The notes under the pieces: generated by a model
Told to the model about the DNA's origin: nothing
What the model saw: only the letters and a program-made list of their open reading frames with translations
Database searches by the model: none
Part shown: positions 1-10,385 of the stretch, piece after piece
How the letters are laid out: each line of letters starts with the position of its first letter
Numbering within the stretch: the first letter of the stretch is position 1
Assembly (NCBI GenBank): GCA_026724425.1
Contig: JAIUCV010000001.1
Location: 14,180,556 to 14,244,555 of the forward strand
Source of the DNA: Erythrophleum ivorense
Lineage: Eukaryota > Streptophyta > Magnoliopsida > Fabales > Fabaceae
DNA: 64,000 bases
Direction: 5' to 3'
Translations under genes and position numbers: made by a program

Positions 1-533
1 GGATAGGAAGGTCCTGGGCTAAAGCCTTATAAGTGGGGGCGAAGCTCTCCCCACCAACAGCGCGCTTTTCCCTTGAGCGAAGGATGGGTAACTAAGCCCT
101 CGAAGCTTGGGAGAGGACAAAAACCTTGGGAGCGCGTGCTTGCACTGCGACCAAGGAACAATACCGTTGGAGGCTCTGTAAGTGTGTTGGTATCAGAGCC
201 GGCCTAGCCGCATATGCAACCCGAGGACGGGTTGGCCCCAAGGGGGGTGGATTGTAAAATCCCACATCGGATAGGAAGGTCCTGGGCTAAGGCCTTATAA
301 GTGGGGGCGAAGCTCTCCCCACCAACGGCGTGCTTTTCCCTTGCGCGAAGGATGGGTAACCAAGCCCTCGAAGCTTGGGAGAGGACAAAAACCTTGGGAG
401 CGCGTGCTTGCACTGTGACCAAGGAACAATACCGTTGGAGGCTCTGTAAGTGGGACGTTATCAGAGCCGGCCTAGCCACATGTGCAACCCGAGGACGGGT
501 TGGCCCCAAGGGGGGTGGATTGTAAAGTCCCAC
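1..533 (+). repeat. Tandem TRIM (miniature LTR retrotransposon) array, plus-oriented part
   Basis: Alternating LTR and short internal segments with no coding capacity. Partial LTR 1-187, internal 188-252, LTR 253-456, internal 457-520, and the first 13 bp of a third LTR at 521-533. Each LTR begins TGTAAARTCCCACATCGG and has a TATA-like CTTATAAGTGGGG stretch. Each internal part begins with TGGTATCAGAGCC (188-200; degenerate at 457-468), the standard plant primer-binding site complementary to initiator methionine tRNA. It ends in a polypurine tract, AGGGGGGTGGA (241-251). The internal part is about 65 bp and the LTR about 204 bp, which fits a TRIM/SMART element. Neighbouring units share LTRs, as expected after unequal recombination between copies. 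Short ORFs across the array are shadows of the repeat. Confidence 0.85.
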
Positions 534-1534
534 TTATAGAGCCTCCAACGATATTTTTCCTTGGTCGCAGTGCAAGCACGCGCTCCCAAGGTTTTTGTCC
601 TCTCCCAAGCTTCGAGGGCTTGGTTACCCATCCTTCGCTCAAGGGAAAAGTGCGCCGTTGGTGGGGAGAGCTTCGCCCCCACTTATAAGGCCTTAGCCCA
701 GGACCTTCCTATCCGATGTGGGACTTTACAATCCACCCCCCTTGGGGCCAACCCGTCCTCGGGTTGCACATACGGCTAGGCCGGCTCTGATACCAACACA
801 CTTACAGAACCTCCAACAGTATTGTTCCTTGGTCGCAGTGCAAGCACGCACTCTCAAGGTTTTTGTCCTCTCCCAAACTTCGAGGGCTTGGTTACCCATC
901 TTTCGCTCAAGGGAAAAGCACGCCGTTGGTGGGGAGAGCTTCGCCCCCACTTATAAGGCCTTAGCCTAGGACCTTCCTATCCGATGTGGGACTTTACAAT
1001 CCACCCCCCTTGGGGTCAACCCGTCCTCGGGTTGCACATGTGGCTAGGCTGGCTCTGATACCGTCCCACTTACAGAGCCTCCAACGGTATTGTTCCTTGG
1101 TAGCAGTGCAAGCACGCACTCCCAAGGTTTTTGTCCTCTCCTAAGTTTTGAGGGCTTAGTTACCCATCCTTCGCTCAAGGGAAAAGCGCGCCGTTGGTGG
1201 GGAGAGCTTCGCCCTTACTTATAAGGCCTTAGTCCAGGACCTTCCTATCCGATGTGGGACTTTACAATCCACCCCCGTTGGGGCCAACCCGTCCTCGGAT
1301 TGCACATGCGGCTAGGCCGGCTCTGATACCAACACACTTACAGAGCCTCCAACGGTATTGTTCCTTGGTCGCTGTGCAAGCACGCACTCCCAAGGTTTTT
1401 GTCCTCTCCTAAACTTCGAGAGCTTGGTTACCCATCCTTCGCTCAAGGGAAAAGCGCGCCGTTGGTGGGGAGAGCTTCGTCCCCACTTATAAAGCTTTAG
1501 CCCAGGACCTTCCTATCCGATGTGGGACTTTACA
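527..1534 (-). repeat. Tandem TRIM array, inverted part
   Basis: The same TRIM units in reverse orientation: LTRs at 527-730, 796-998, 1063-1266 and 1332-1534, separated by internal segments 731-795, 999-1062 and 1267-1331. The reverse complement of the primer-binding site (GGCTCTGATACC) is visible at 783-795, 1051-1062 and 1319-1331. The array abuts the plus-oriented part through a shared GTCCCAC at 527-533. Its outer end is the LTR start (GGGACTTTACA to 1534). The LTR 3' end and adjacent internal bases occur in two forms that alternate along the array (see findings). Confidence 0.85.
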
Positions 1535-1535
1535 T

Positions 1536-1683
1536 TCCTCATCTTATGATAAGCTTAATGAAACCTTCAATGATATCCTTGCTAATTCTAAAAATTTGTT
1601 CTCTAAGTATGAAGACTAACTCAAAATAAATTCCAAACTTGAAAAGGTATTGGTAAGAGAAGACATGTTTACTGGAAACTTGT
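1536..1683 (+). pseudogene. Possible retrotransposon coding fragment
   Basis: A short coding-like reading frame on the plus strand (NETFNDILANSKNLFSKYED, then a TAA, then LKINSKLEKVLVRED) with a lysine/glutamate-rich, coiled-coil-like composition. It resembles the region after gag in some Ty1/copia polyproteins, but this is from general familiarity and there is no catalytic motif to confirm it. It lies directly beside the TRIM array and before the pararetrovirus remnant, so it may be a leftover of the sequence into which they inserted. Confidence 0.25.
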
Positions 1684-1889
1684 GAGGTATTAGTAAGAAT
1701 AGAATGAGCCATGAATATGAAAAGTACTAGCTTTGTAGGAATAAGGGGGTTTACTTTCTTAGGCTAAGAAAGATAGTTAGCAATGAGATTTGTATGGCCT
1801 TTGATATGGTGAATTGTGAATTTATAGCGTGAGAACTAATCTTTTTATCGAAGTAACTATTTTTCTAATAGGACCTTTATTTTAAATAC

Positions 1890-2853
1890 TAAAATTTTTG
1901 GAAATGATGAATTATCCATTTGAACCACAAATTCATAAAGGTTGAGGTGGAAACTGAACTTTTCAATCCCTTTTTTGACAGCTATAATTTCTTTGTAAAT
2001 AACATGTTGTGCTTTTTAGAGTCTTTGAATTGTCTGCTTGCATATCCATAGTAATATTATTTTTCATCAATTTCTTCTAAAAGAACAGCTCCTCAAAATT
2101 TATCACTAGCGTCCATCTAAAGGATCCTTTTCCCTTTATCAGGAATCTTTAAAAGTAAAGGATTCTAAGTAATCTTTTTAAGATGCTTTACGACTACTAT
2201 TTGCTTAAGACCTCAAGGTGGGGGGTTCTTTTTTAGAAGTTTTGACAATTGGCTTGTGTGATTTGCTTAATGGTGAGATTTTCATTAGGGAAGTTGAGAA
2301 ATTCTTAAGTAATATGTGGGCCTGAATAATAATGTCCATTGGATATGTTCATTCCAAGGAATTCAGTTTGGATTTGTCCTAATTGGCTTTTGTGAGCTGA
2401 CAGCATAATCCTGTATTACTTGACAATACCTAAGAACTGTTAGAGAAGTCTCTTATGATCTTTTTCAATTTTTGAGTAGAGGAGAATATCAACAATGTAG
2501 ATGAGAATATTGTGGAGAATAGGCTCAAAGATCTTCATCATTGCCTTTTGAAAGAGTGATGATGCTACCTGGAGACCAAATGACATGATTGTCCAATGAT
2601 GTTGAGCATTAGGAATATAGAAAGTTCTTTTATACTACTCAATAGAATCAATGCGTAACTACCAAAATCCAACTTTAAGATTCAACTTTGAGAAAACCCT
2701 TGCATCTTTGAGAAGAATGGTTTGCAAGCTAATTTTAGGTAGTGGAAATTTATCATCTTGAAGGAACATGTTTAGAGGCTTATAATCAATAACTTATCTC
2801 TTTTTGCCTTTTTTTTGTTCTAATCTTTTTTCCACATAAAAAGCTTGACAAAC
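1890..2853 (-). pseudogene. Endogenous caulimovirid remnant: reverse transcriptase and RNase H part
   Basis: Minus-strand translation, with many stops and frameshifts, shows the order of a caulimovirid polyprotein: RT core, connection, then RNase H. Near 2475-2500 the RT active-site region reads YIVDILLYS, so one catalytic Asp of the usual YIDD is lost. Around 2000-2150 an RNase H segment is recognisable (MDASDKF, then GYASRQFKDSKKHN). The sequence is therefore a dead, integrated copy and not an active virus. The assignment to a petuvirus/florendovirus-like group is inferred from the style of the motifs and has not been tested. The left boundary is uncertain; nothing recognisable is seen between about 1690 and 1890. 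Confidence 0.65.
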
Positions 2854-3600
2854 CTAATCTAACTTAGTGGGCTCAATAAGACCTTGCTTTAATAGAGTTG
2901 CACATTCTTCTTTGGCTAAGGCTAAATCATCATGATTCATGTCAAGATGAGAGGCCTTTATTAGATTGATATCTTCATTTCTTTTAAATGGAAGTTGTAT
3001 GAAAAAGTCTTGGTTCTTCCAAAAAGGGAAAGGATGAGAGAATTGATCATGACTATCAAGACAAAAATTGGATTTATTGATCTCGAATTTCTTCATACCC
3101 AAGAGGTACTTGTTGAAGTTCAAATATCTTAGGAATGGAAGTGTAAGGCTTGAAATGTTATTTGAATAAGATACCTCTAGGCAGGATTTGTAATTATTTG
3201 GCATGGCAATAAACATCCATACCAATGAGGATATCTTTGTCAAGAAGACTGTTGCCAAGAACCTTTGTCCATATGATACATTTAGGAAAAACTCTTATGC
3301 CAATCTTTTTTTGGGTAATAAGATTGACTTTGAATATTTTTCTATCTACTACATTGAAATATTTAAAATCTTCCATGCATTAGAAGGGAGGACTATACAA
3401 TTCATTAGGCTTTTTGATACCCTTGTATCCATGTAGGCGATAACAAGAATTGGCTTGTGCGACTTGCTTTCAACAATCTGCATTTCAATGTAAGGCATAG
3501 GTGGTTTTGTGCATTTGGCTTGGTTGCATGGCTAGATTGAATAACTGTACTAAAGAGAATCATTAGTACCATATGAGATAACAAAGTTATCAAAGTCAAA
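2854..3600 (-). pseudogene. Endogenous caulimovirid remnant: protease and start of RT
   Basis: This minus-strand stretch continues the same polyprotein upstream of the RT. An open segment at 2854-3258 holds the protease-RT junction, ending in KEECATLLKQGLIEPTK, the conserved entry to the RT domain in caulimovirids. Upstream (3194-3376) lies a segment ending LLDKDILIGMDV. Near 3415-3470 the expected retroviral-type aspartic protease motif reads MDTRVSKS, with Arg where the DTG/DSG glycine should be. Frames change repeatedly between the pieces. The element has lost protease and RT function and is an old genomic fossil. Confidence 0.6.
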
Positions 3601-3679
3601 GAAGTCTAAATTTGAAGAGGGTAAGCCTAGTAAGGCAAAGATAGTAAAGTCATTAACATCCACTTGTTTTCAGAAAAGC

Positions 3680-4990
3680 TATTTTATTTCTAGATCTTGT
3701 TGAAGAGAAATGCTAGCATGAAGTTGTTGAAGTAGCGTAATATCTTTCTTAGACTTGTTCAGATATTGCTTTGCAAAATGGCATTTCTTTCTGCAAATAG
3801 AACAATGATCCTTTCTTCTGTTTGAATGGTTCTTCTTCTGAAGAATCTTATAAACTTTTTATGCCTTTTCTGCCCAAAACTCTTATGATTCTAAAAGCAA
3901 GTTTTTTGGAAATGAGATTTCTTCTTTGTGGAGCAAGAACATCTTTGTTTATCTTTACACTTAATATAAAGATAAGGCTTTTTACAAGCCTTTTGGAGTG
4001 CTAACTTTCCTTTTATCATGGAATCAAGCATCTTATATTGCTTACATAATTTCTTAAAAGTAGCAAAAGGGAGCTGATAGATCTCTTCCAAAGAGATGTC
4101 TATCATATCTCTTCAGAGTGACTGAATTGCTTTTAAAAGTTCTGGCTGAAGCTTTTCCAATAAGGAGGCTATGAATGTATGTCAAAGGTTGACATCATTG
4201 AATCCATTGGGCATATAGCATTGCTTAGCCATCCTTTGGTAATGATAATCAAAATCTTTTTCTTTTAAAGAGCAACAACGCATCTGAAATACTTTTTCCT
4301 TTTTTTTGTTTTTCAACAAAATGTAAGTCTCCCAAAAACTCTTTATGAATTAGCCCAAAGAGTATGTTTGCATTTAAAATAGGGTGTACTGGAGTTGTCT
4401 GTATTCCCTTAGATTTTGAAACCATTCTCGAAGAGTGCTTGTGAATCTAGCTGTAAACTCTGTGAGGACTGCTTCAAGGTTAACAATTCATTTTGTCATA
4501 TGAAGGTCTATCAATGTTGAAAACTCATGTAATTTATCTCTCTATTTTTTTAGAGAAACACCATCAAATGTGAACCATGGTCCATTAGTCGGATGAGTTT
4601 GAGCTTGTGCATGTCAAGAGATGTTTCCGTATAATGGTGGTGTTCAGCATAATCATCTTATTCCAAATTAGACTCTTCAACTTCCTTAACAGGATTAGTG
4701 TAACAACCGGGAAAAAGAAAAGAAAACAAAACAAAACAAAAAAGGAAGCTGAAAATTAGTTGGAGTTAAGTCATTATGGTGTTACAATTAGGATTGACAC
4801 ATATAATGCTGGTATGATCATTGAACTCATCAGAACTAATTGGTTTTAATCCAATCTCATCAATATGATCAGATTTGGAATCAGAACCGTGACCATAATG
4901 AGTCACCTTTTTTGCAAGAACAATAATTCCAGAAGACTTTTGGTTTTCTAGTTAGGTGGAAGGAGGTCCTATTTCCATTGGTTGTTTGTT
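3680..4990 (-). pseudogene. Endogenous caulimovirid remnant: coat protein region
   Basis: On the minus strand, 3891-4106 encodes a Lys/Cys-rich stretch (LQKACKKPYLYIKCKDKQRC, then STKKKSHFQKTCF) like the basic coat-protein C-terminus of caulimovirids. Just downstream (about 3775-3810) is a decayed zinc knuckle, CSICRKKCHFAKQY, in which the fourth zinc ligand is no longer Cys. Weak coding similarity extends to about 4990, where a Met codon starts an ITKNKQPMEIG stretch. No movement-protein region is recognisable. The segment is split at 4699-4786 by a small LTR remnant with a target duplication, so the virus copy is older than that insertion. Confidence 0.55.
4699..4786 (+). mobile_element. 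88-bp internally deleted LTR (Tekay-like LTR family)
   Basis: Begins TGTAACAACCGGGAAAAAG and ends CATTATGGTGTTACA, which match the two ends of the 3-kb LTR family seen elsewhere in the window (compare the reverse complement of 14546-17290). A 5-bp direct duplication ATTAG flanks it (4694-4698 and 4787-4791). The middle of the LTR is missing: AAGCTGAAAA from the 5' end runs directly into TTAGTTGGAGTTAAG from the 3' end. It interrupts the pararetrovirus remnant. Confidence 0.85.
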
Positions 4991-5002
4991 TTTTGTAATC
5001 AT

Positions 5003-5769
5003 GTTCTAATGAAGGGGAAGGTATAGTAGGGCTTTTTTAAATAAATGAAAATTATACTTTGATAAGTATATTTTACACACTTAAATATATATAATTTTAA
5101 ATAATATAACTTTTAGATATTATATGGATAATAATTTAATTCCATATATATATTTCTTTCCATACTTAGTTAGAAAAAATAAAGGGAATTATGTTACATA
5201 ATTTATCCATATTCCTTTTTTAATATTTGTACACTTATCCATATTCTTTTTTTAATATTTATGCGCTTATCCATATTCCCTTTTTAAAATTTTGTGCAGA
5301 AAGAAAGATAAGGAGATATGGTGGCAAAAAAGGCTTATAAAAGCAGAGGTTGATGGCTTACTAGAAAAAACCTAGATTGAAGATCGATTTTTGTTCCTCT
5401 CGTTCCATATATTCTCCTAATTTTCTTTTTCTTTCTACCTCTTTGCAAATTTTTGTGGAATTTTTCTTGAGTTTTTCAAAGTCATAAATGGCTAAATTTT
5501 TAGTTTCCTAGCCAGGGTTATTGAGGGTCTAGCTGAATAAACAATTTGTGAGAGTCTTGATTTATTTGTTTTTCTTTTCTTGGGTATTGATATATTTCTA
5601 TTTTCATGATATCATTATTCAATTAATTTAAATTGGTACCTTATTTTAGCTAAATAGTAACTACTATATGAATTTGTGAATTAATACTTATTCATTAGAT
5701 TCAATAGAATAGCAATTCAATACCTTTGATAAACCACAATTGTTTTTGTGTATTGATGAAAATAATTCT
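5003..5769. other. AT-rich sequence, no gene recognised
   Basis: No coding region is seen. A TATA-like TTATAAAAG at about 5336-5344 on the plus strand is followed by a pyrimidine-rich stretch, so it could be a decayed promoter or LTR piece, perhaps from the leader of the adjacent pararetrovirus. It continues beyond the solo LTR at 9104, since that LTR is a clean insertion. The 5 bp ATTCT at 5765-5769 is one copy of that LTR's target duplication. Confidence 0.4.
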
Positions 5770-8700
5770 TGTAACATCTAAAATTTCAGAAATTTTTCTA
5801 AGTTTTCTAGCTATAGCCAGGATCCTTATTAGTTATAACAAGGGTGCCAGTTTGCTATAGCAAGGTGCTAGTTCGCTATAGCAAAGGTTCCAGTTTGCCA
5901 TAGCAAGGATGTAGTTGGCCATAGTGAGTTCGTGTCTCATACAAAATCTAGAGAGTTTTTCGCAACAGCGCCAACTATAGTGAAAACAATTGGGACCTAG
6001 GATTGATAAGTTCTCACCATAACAATAAGTGCTTCTCGCTATAGTGAGACTTGTTTCGAAAAAATGTGAAAAAGTGAAATTTTGATTTTTAAAGAACCCA
6101 GAAGCCTCTCCTTTCTTCTGACTAACTTTGAGCTTGCTAAATATAGAAGAAACTCTACCTAAAATAGAGAGAGATAAGGGGAATTCAAGAGGAGAAAGAA
6201 GCAAGAAAAAAGGTATGAAAATTTAAGGAATTTCATGATCCTTCTTCTTGAAACCTTATTTGCCTCTTCTTGCTTCATTTTTCCATGGTTTTGGAGGTTT
6301 ATATGGTGTTATTTTGGCCTTGGTTCAGAGAAGGAAGTTTGGGAATTTAAGAAGGAAGCTAAGCCAAGTGGAAGTGCACTTGAAAGAGTCAAGAAAAACA
6401 AGGTAATTTCTTCCTCTTATTGCCTCTTCTTCCTACTCTCCCTTGAGTGCCACAACCTATAACAGAACCATCTTGGGGGAGGAATTTTTACCTAGAAACA
6501 AGAGAGAATCTTTGGTTTTAAACTATGGGGAGTTAGAAAATGCTAAGAAATTGGAAGAAAACTAAGTAAAATTTAAGTTAGGAAAATAAAGAACTCTTAA
6601 ACACTTTGGAAAAACTGATTTGGTACATGAATTTTCTTACATGTGTGAATGTTTGTTTGAGTTTTTAAGACCCCTAGGAAGCTTCCCAAGGGTTCCTTCC
6701 ATCAAGGAAAAATTGGGAACTCCATAGACTCCAAATGCTCTTCATGGTTTGATCTAGAGCACTTGAGAGGGGTAAGGAGTGTTTTAATTAGTTTTAAGCT
6801 TGGTTTGGGATTATATGTGATAAAAGAAGATGAGAGAAACCCTTGGAAAAAAAACTTAAAAGCTATAGATTGAGAGTTGGGTTAATAGGTTCTGTAATAT
6901 AGCCTTAAGAAGCAACTTGTATCTAGACTTTTAGAAATGAGTTTGTGATGACCTCAAGGAGTCTAAATGGAACCAAGAGGCCTAGATATGAGAAGGAAAT
7001 GAAGTTGAGAGCTTGAATTGTGGTAGTTGCTTCATTAGGCCATTAATGGAGCTATTATGGAACCAATAGACCAAGTATGTTTCTTAAGTGTGTGTTAATG
7101 CTTTAGGTTGTTTCAAGACAGTAATTGAACACTATTTGATATGTCTAGGCCAAAGAACTCAAGTTCTATCTAGTTGTGGTTGTGAGACCAAAAAGGGAAA
7201 AGAGAAATCAAGAGAGAAGCTCATGTCTAATTGCCAAGGTAGCTCTTCATTCCTTCTTGTTTGCATTTATGGATATGTAATTGTCATTGTATGCTTGTAT
7301 GTGCATTTTCATCGTGAGACATGCCATTTGATATTGCCTTATTATATCGGTACTAATATGGTTATAATTTCGTTATGGAAATTACTCTTGAAGGTGAGGT
7401 GGTACCAAAAGTCCCTTGTGATGGGTGAGGTGGAGCCAAAAGCCCCTAGAAATGAGTGAGACAAGGCCAAAAATCTCATGGATGAGTGAGGTCAATTCAA
7501 AAGTCCCTAGACCATAGGTGAGGCTAATCCAAAAGTCCCCAAAAAATAGGGTAAGGCTACACCAAAAGTCTCTAGAGCTTATTCTTGGCATTGATATAAT
7601 TTTCATGGCATACAAACTATGTGCTAAATGAGTCTTAATGGTATTGGATGCCTACTTGTGTACTTTGACATATTTATATACCTTGATTTCTTCTTTGAAT
7701 AAGTGTATGAGCTATTGAGATTCCATGAATCTCACTCCCTTCCCTCTCCTATCTTAACTTGTTTAGGTGGAGCTCAAGGAGATCAAAGCGCAAGCCAATG
7801 AGCATAGTTGGCTATACTTTGACACTAGTGTAGTTTTTGATGTAAAAAGATGTCAAAGTTTATATGTACATTTTTTGAGATGAATGAGAAAATGTAAAAT
7901 TATGCAAATATAGTGTATGTACCAAAGTGGTGATGAAATGAATGAGAAAATGAGTTTTAGGTACTTGGTAGCTCATTCTTAATTGTGTATTATGACATGT
8001 AGCATAGTGAGTTTAAGATGTATGATGATTTGGACTACTTGGGCAGTTCTTATATGTTGTGTTTGTACTTTAAAACTTTTTCAAGAGGTGCTAGAACATG
8101 TATGAGGCCATTTGAACCCATTTTGAACCATATATGGTGCCAAATTTGCCAAATTCAAGAGCTACGTCAAGATTTGGCCAAATGACCTTTTCTTGGTCTA
8201 AAAATTGGCACGCTTATAAGTCTTGTCTAGAGCTTTTTGGGAAGCTAAAGTTCATATTATTTGAAACTCTAGAGAATTTTTGGTAAATTTTTAAAGTTGG
8301 CAAAAAAATTTCCAATTTGACAGTGGTACTATACAAATGATCATTAACTTCACCTCTATCATTCATAGGTCAAATGATATCTAATGACTATGAAATTTTA
8401 TAAAGAGAAACTAGACATTCACAGTGACCTATACCAACTAGAAGCACCTCAATTGGAGATCTGTAGAGAGAGAAAGGATTTTCTAAAATTCTATGTCAGT
8501 ATCAAGGATGCCAACAGACCTTGGCTATTGTTCTATCAGTTTTTCAGGTCTAAAGGCTTCTGAAATGGTCTAGACTTATTTTTTTCCCTCTAGTTAACCT
8601 CTGTAACTTTCCAAATTGGTATAGTTTGCTAGAATTGGATTTGTTTGTAATTAATTATAAATTTTTGAAGTTTATTTATAACAGTAAGCCAAGTGATGTT

Positions 8701-9098
8701 ATTATGGCTTGGAACTATTTTTATTATAAAGTTAACATCCAAAGCTTCCCAGAAAGCTATCACTTGCTTGATTCTCATTTTTTTAGAATTAATTATGATT
8801 TTGCAAAGTTGGTGCCAAAAATTTAAATTTTGGACTTACAAGAAAATTTGCATTTTTCTAGCTTTTGGCTTCAAATACATAGTTCATGAATTGTTTTATG
8901 ATATAAATGACTTATATGGATGGAGTTTGAGTAGAGAATGAGATTAATGGGTCCACAGGGGTCCGCGGGGCAAAGTATGAATATTTAAACCCTGACATAA
9001 CGTAATAAAATGCCATGGTTTTATCCCTTTTTCTTTGGCATTGCATGGAATCAAACCTAAGTGAAAACTAGATAAGGTTAATACATTATGGTGTTACA
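5770..9098 (+). mobile_element. Solo LTR of Tekay-like Ty3/gypsy family, copy A
   Basis: A 3.3-kb LTR without internal region, starting TGTAACATCTAAAATTTC and ending CATTATGGTGTTACA. The perfect 5-bp target duplication ATTCT lies at 5765-5769 and 9099-9103. Family membership follows from matching ends and shared internal blocks with the gypsy 3' LTR at 54388-57301. Two internal repeat zones are visible. Near the 5' end (about 5815-6060) is a cluster of GCTATAGC-centred palindromes. In the middle (about 7390-7580) is a roughly 30-bp minisatellite with repeated GGTGAGG...CCAAAAGTCCC units. ORFs at 5833-6204, 6235-6462 and 7088-7459 are incidental. Confidence 0.9.
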
Positions 9099-9103
9099 AT
9101 TCT

Positions 9104-10385
9104 TCCATTTTAAACATACGAGCATATGCATTGTCGAATGTTGATTGGTAACTTTTTTTGTTTTTAACATTGTTTATGATTTAAATTCTAAGAGCTCATT
9201 TGTGATTAATTAATAAATAAGGTTTAATTGGAAAACTTATTCTCTTTAAACACCTATAAGGAAGAGAAGAACATCAAAGCTAATTGAAGTTCAAAATCAA
9301 TTTATTTTAGAAGAAAAATTATTTATATTTCTTTTAGAGTATTCAATGATCTAATTAGTTGAGTTAGACCTAAAATAAACCTTGGTTGAGAGTTGTTTGC
9401 ATTGAATTCTTTCTTTTAAAAATATTTTCTAAATTTATTTATTTATTTTAAAAAAGAAAAATTCCCATTATTTTTTTCTTCTATATTTTAACTTTAGATT
9501 AAATAATTTGGCTAATCTCTGTGGAATACAATATTATTCACTCTATTTACAATAAAAATTGTTTTGAAAGTAAGAAATTATTTTTTGTGGCTTCGACACC
9601 CATCATACTATTAATTTTATAATTTTACTAAAATTTTAATTTGATCTTTATAGTTTAAAAATTTGTAATTAGGTTTATATAGTTTAATTAATTTTTAATT
9701 GAATCCTCCTCTTTATAATTTTGTCAATATTTTGCCATATATGTAAGTTAATCTAACTTTATTATCTATATTTTTACTTCTTTTATTACCATAACTCATA
9801 TATTTAGAATGTTGAAATAATACATAATTAACTATATCAATAAAATTTAATAGAATATTGATAGAATTTTAATGGTAGGGATTAAATTAAAAAATTTGTA
9901 AATTGTACATACTCAATTACAAATTTTTTGGCTATGTAATTTTCTCTTAGATTAACATAATGACAATTCATATGAACCGTTATTATGCATGGACCTAATG
10001 ATTTCTTCACCCACCATGTTAGGTCCTAATTGCTTTAACCTTGGTTTGTCTAAAATTATGGTTAGGCCAGTTACTTTACCTATAGTTTTATAAAATTGCA
10101 ACGAGGCCTCATGAGTCTTAATCATGGGTACAATCTAATCATCGTTAAGACATAAGTCCTAATAGCAGTTGTGTAAATTATAGTTAAACATTGATTTAAC
10201 AATGGTTCTATTCACTGCCATAAAACCACCATAATTACGACTCCTTATTTTAGTGGTAAATGTGCTAATAATGTTTAGCTAATGTATTGATAACCAGCAC
10301 CCCAAATAATTATACAAACATCATTGTTAATAACCAATTACCATGCAAAATTTGTTAATGACAACATCCTTAATGTACTAATAAT
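9104..10385. other. AT-rich flank of the copia insertion, with a foldback repeat
   Basis: No gene is seen. The stretch 9104-9600 continues the sequence split by solo LTR A. It contains CTCTGTGGAATACAATA near 9518, a phrase that resembles plant LTR ends, but no matching LTR start was found. About 9630-9935 is an AT-rich element with inverted arms, listed separately. 10381-10385 (ATAAT) is the probable left target duplication of the copia element; its partner at 32236-32240 reads ATAAC. Confidence 0.4.
9630..9935. repeat. MITE-like AT-rich foldback repeat, copy 1
   Basis: The left arm contains TTTATAGTTTAAAAATTTGTAATTAGG and the right arm AAAAATTTGTAAATTGTACATACTCAATTACAAATTTTT, read here as short inverted blocks around a centre with ATTAAATTT-type motifs. 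Diverged relatives lie in laccase intron 4 (about 35215-35600) and upstream of that gene (about 38865-39110). No coding capacity. Exact ends and target duplication were not resolved. Confidence 0.35.

Noticed and set aside
204..969. Several 70-110-codon ORFs on both strands in the first kilobase
   Set aside because: They are the same TRIM repeat read in different frames and orientations; they have no start context or domain and mirror each other.
6235..7459. ORFs of 75 and 123 codons that look like small membrane proteins
   Set aside because: They lie wholly inside solo LTR A and have no conserved counterpart in LTR copies B, C or D.
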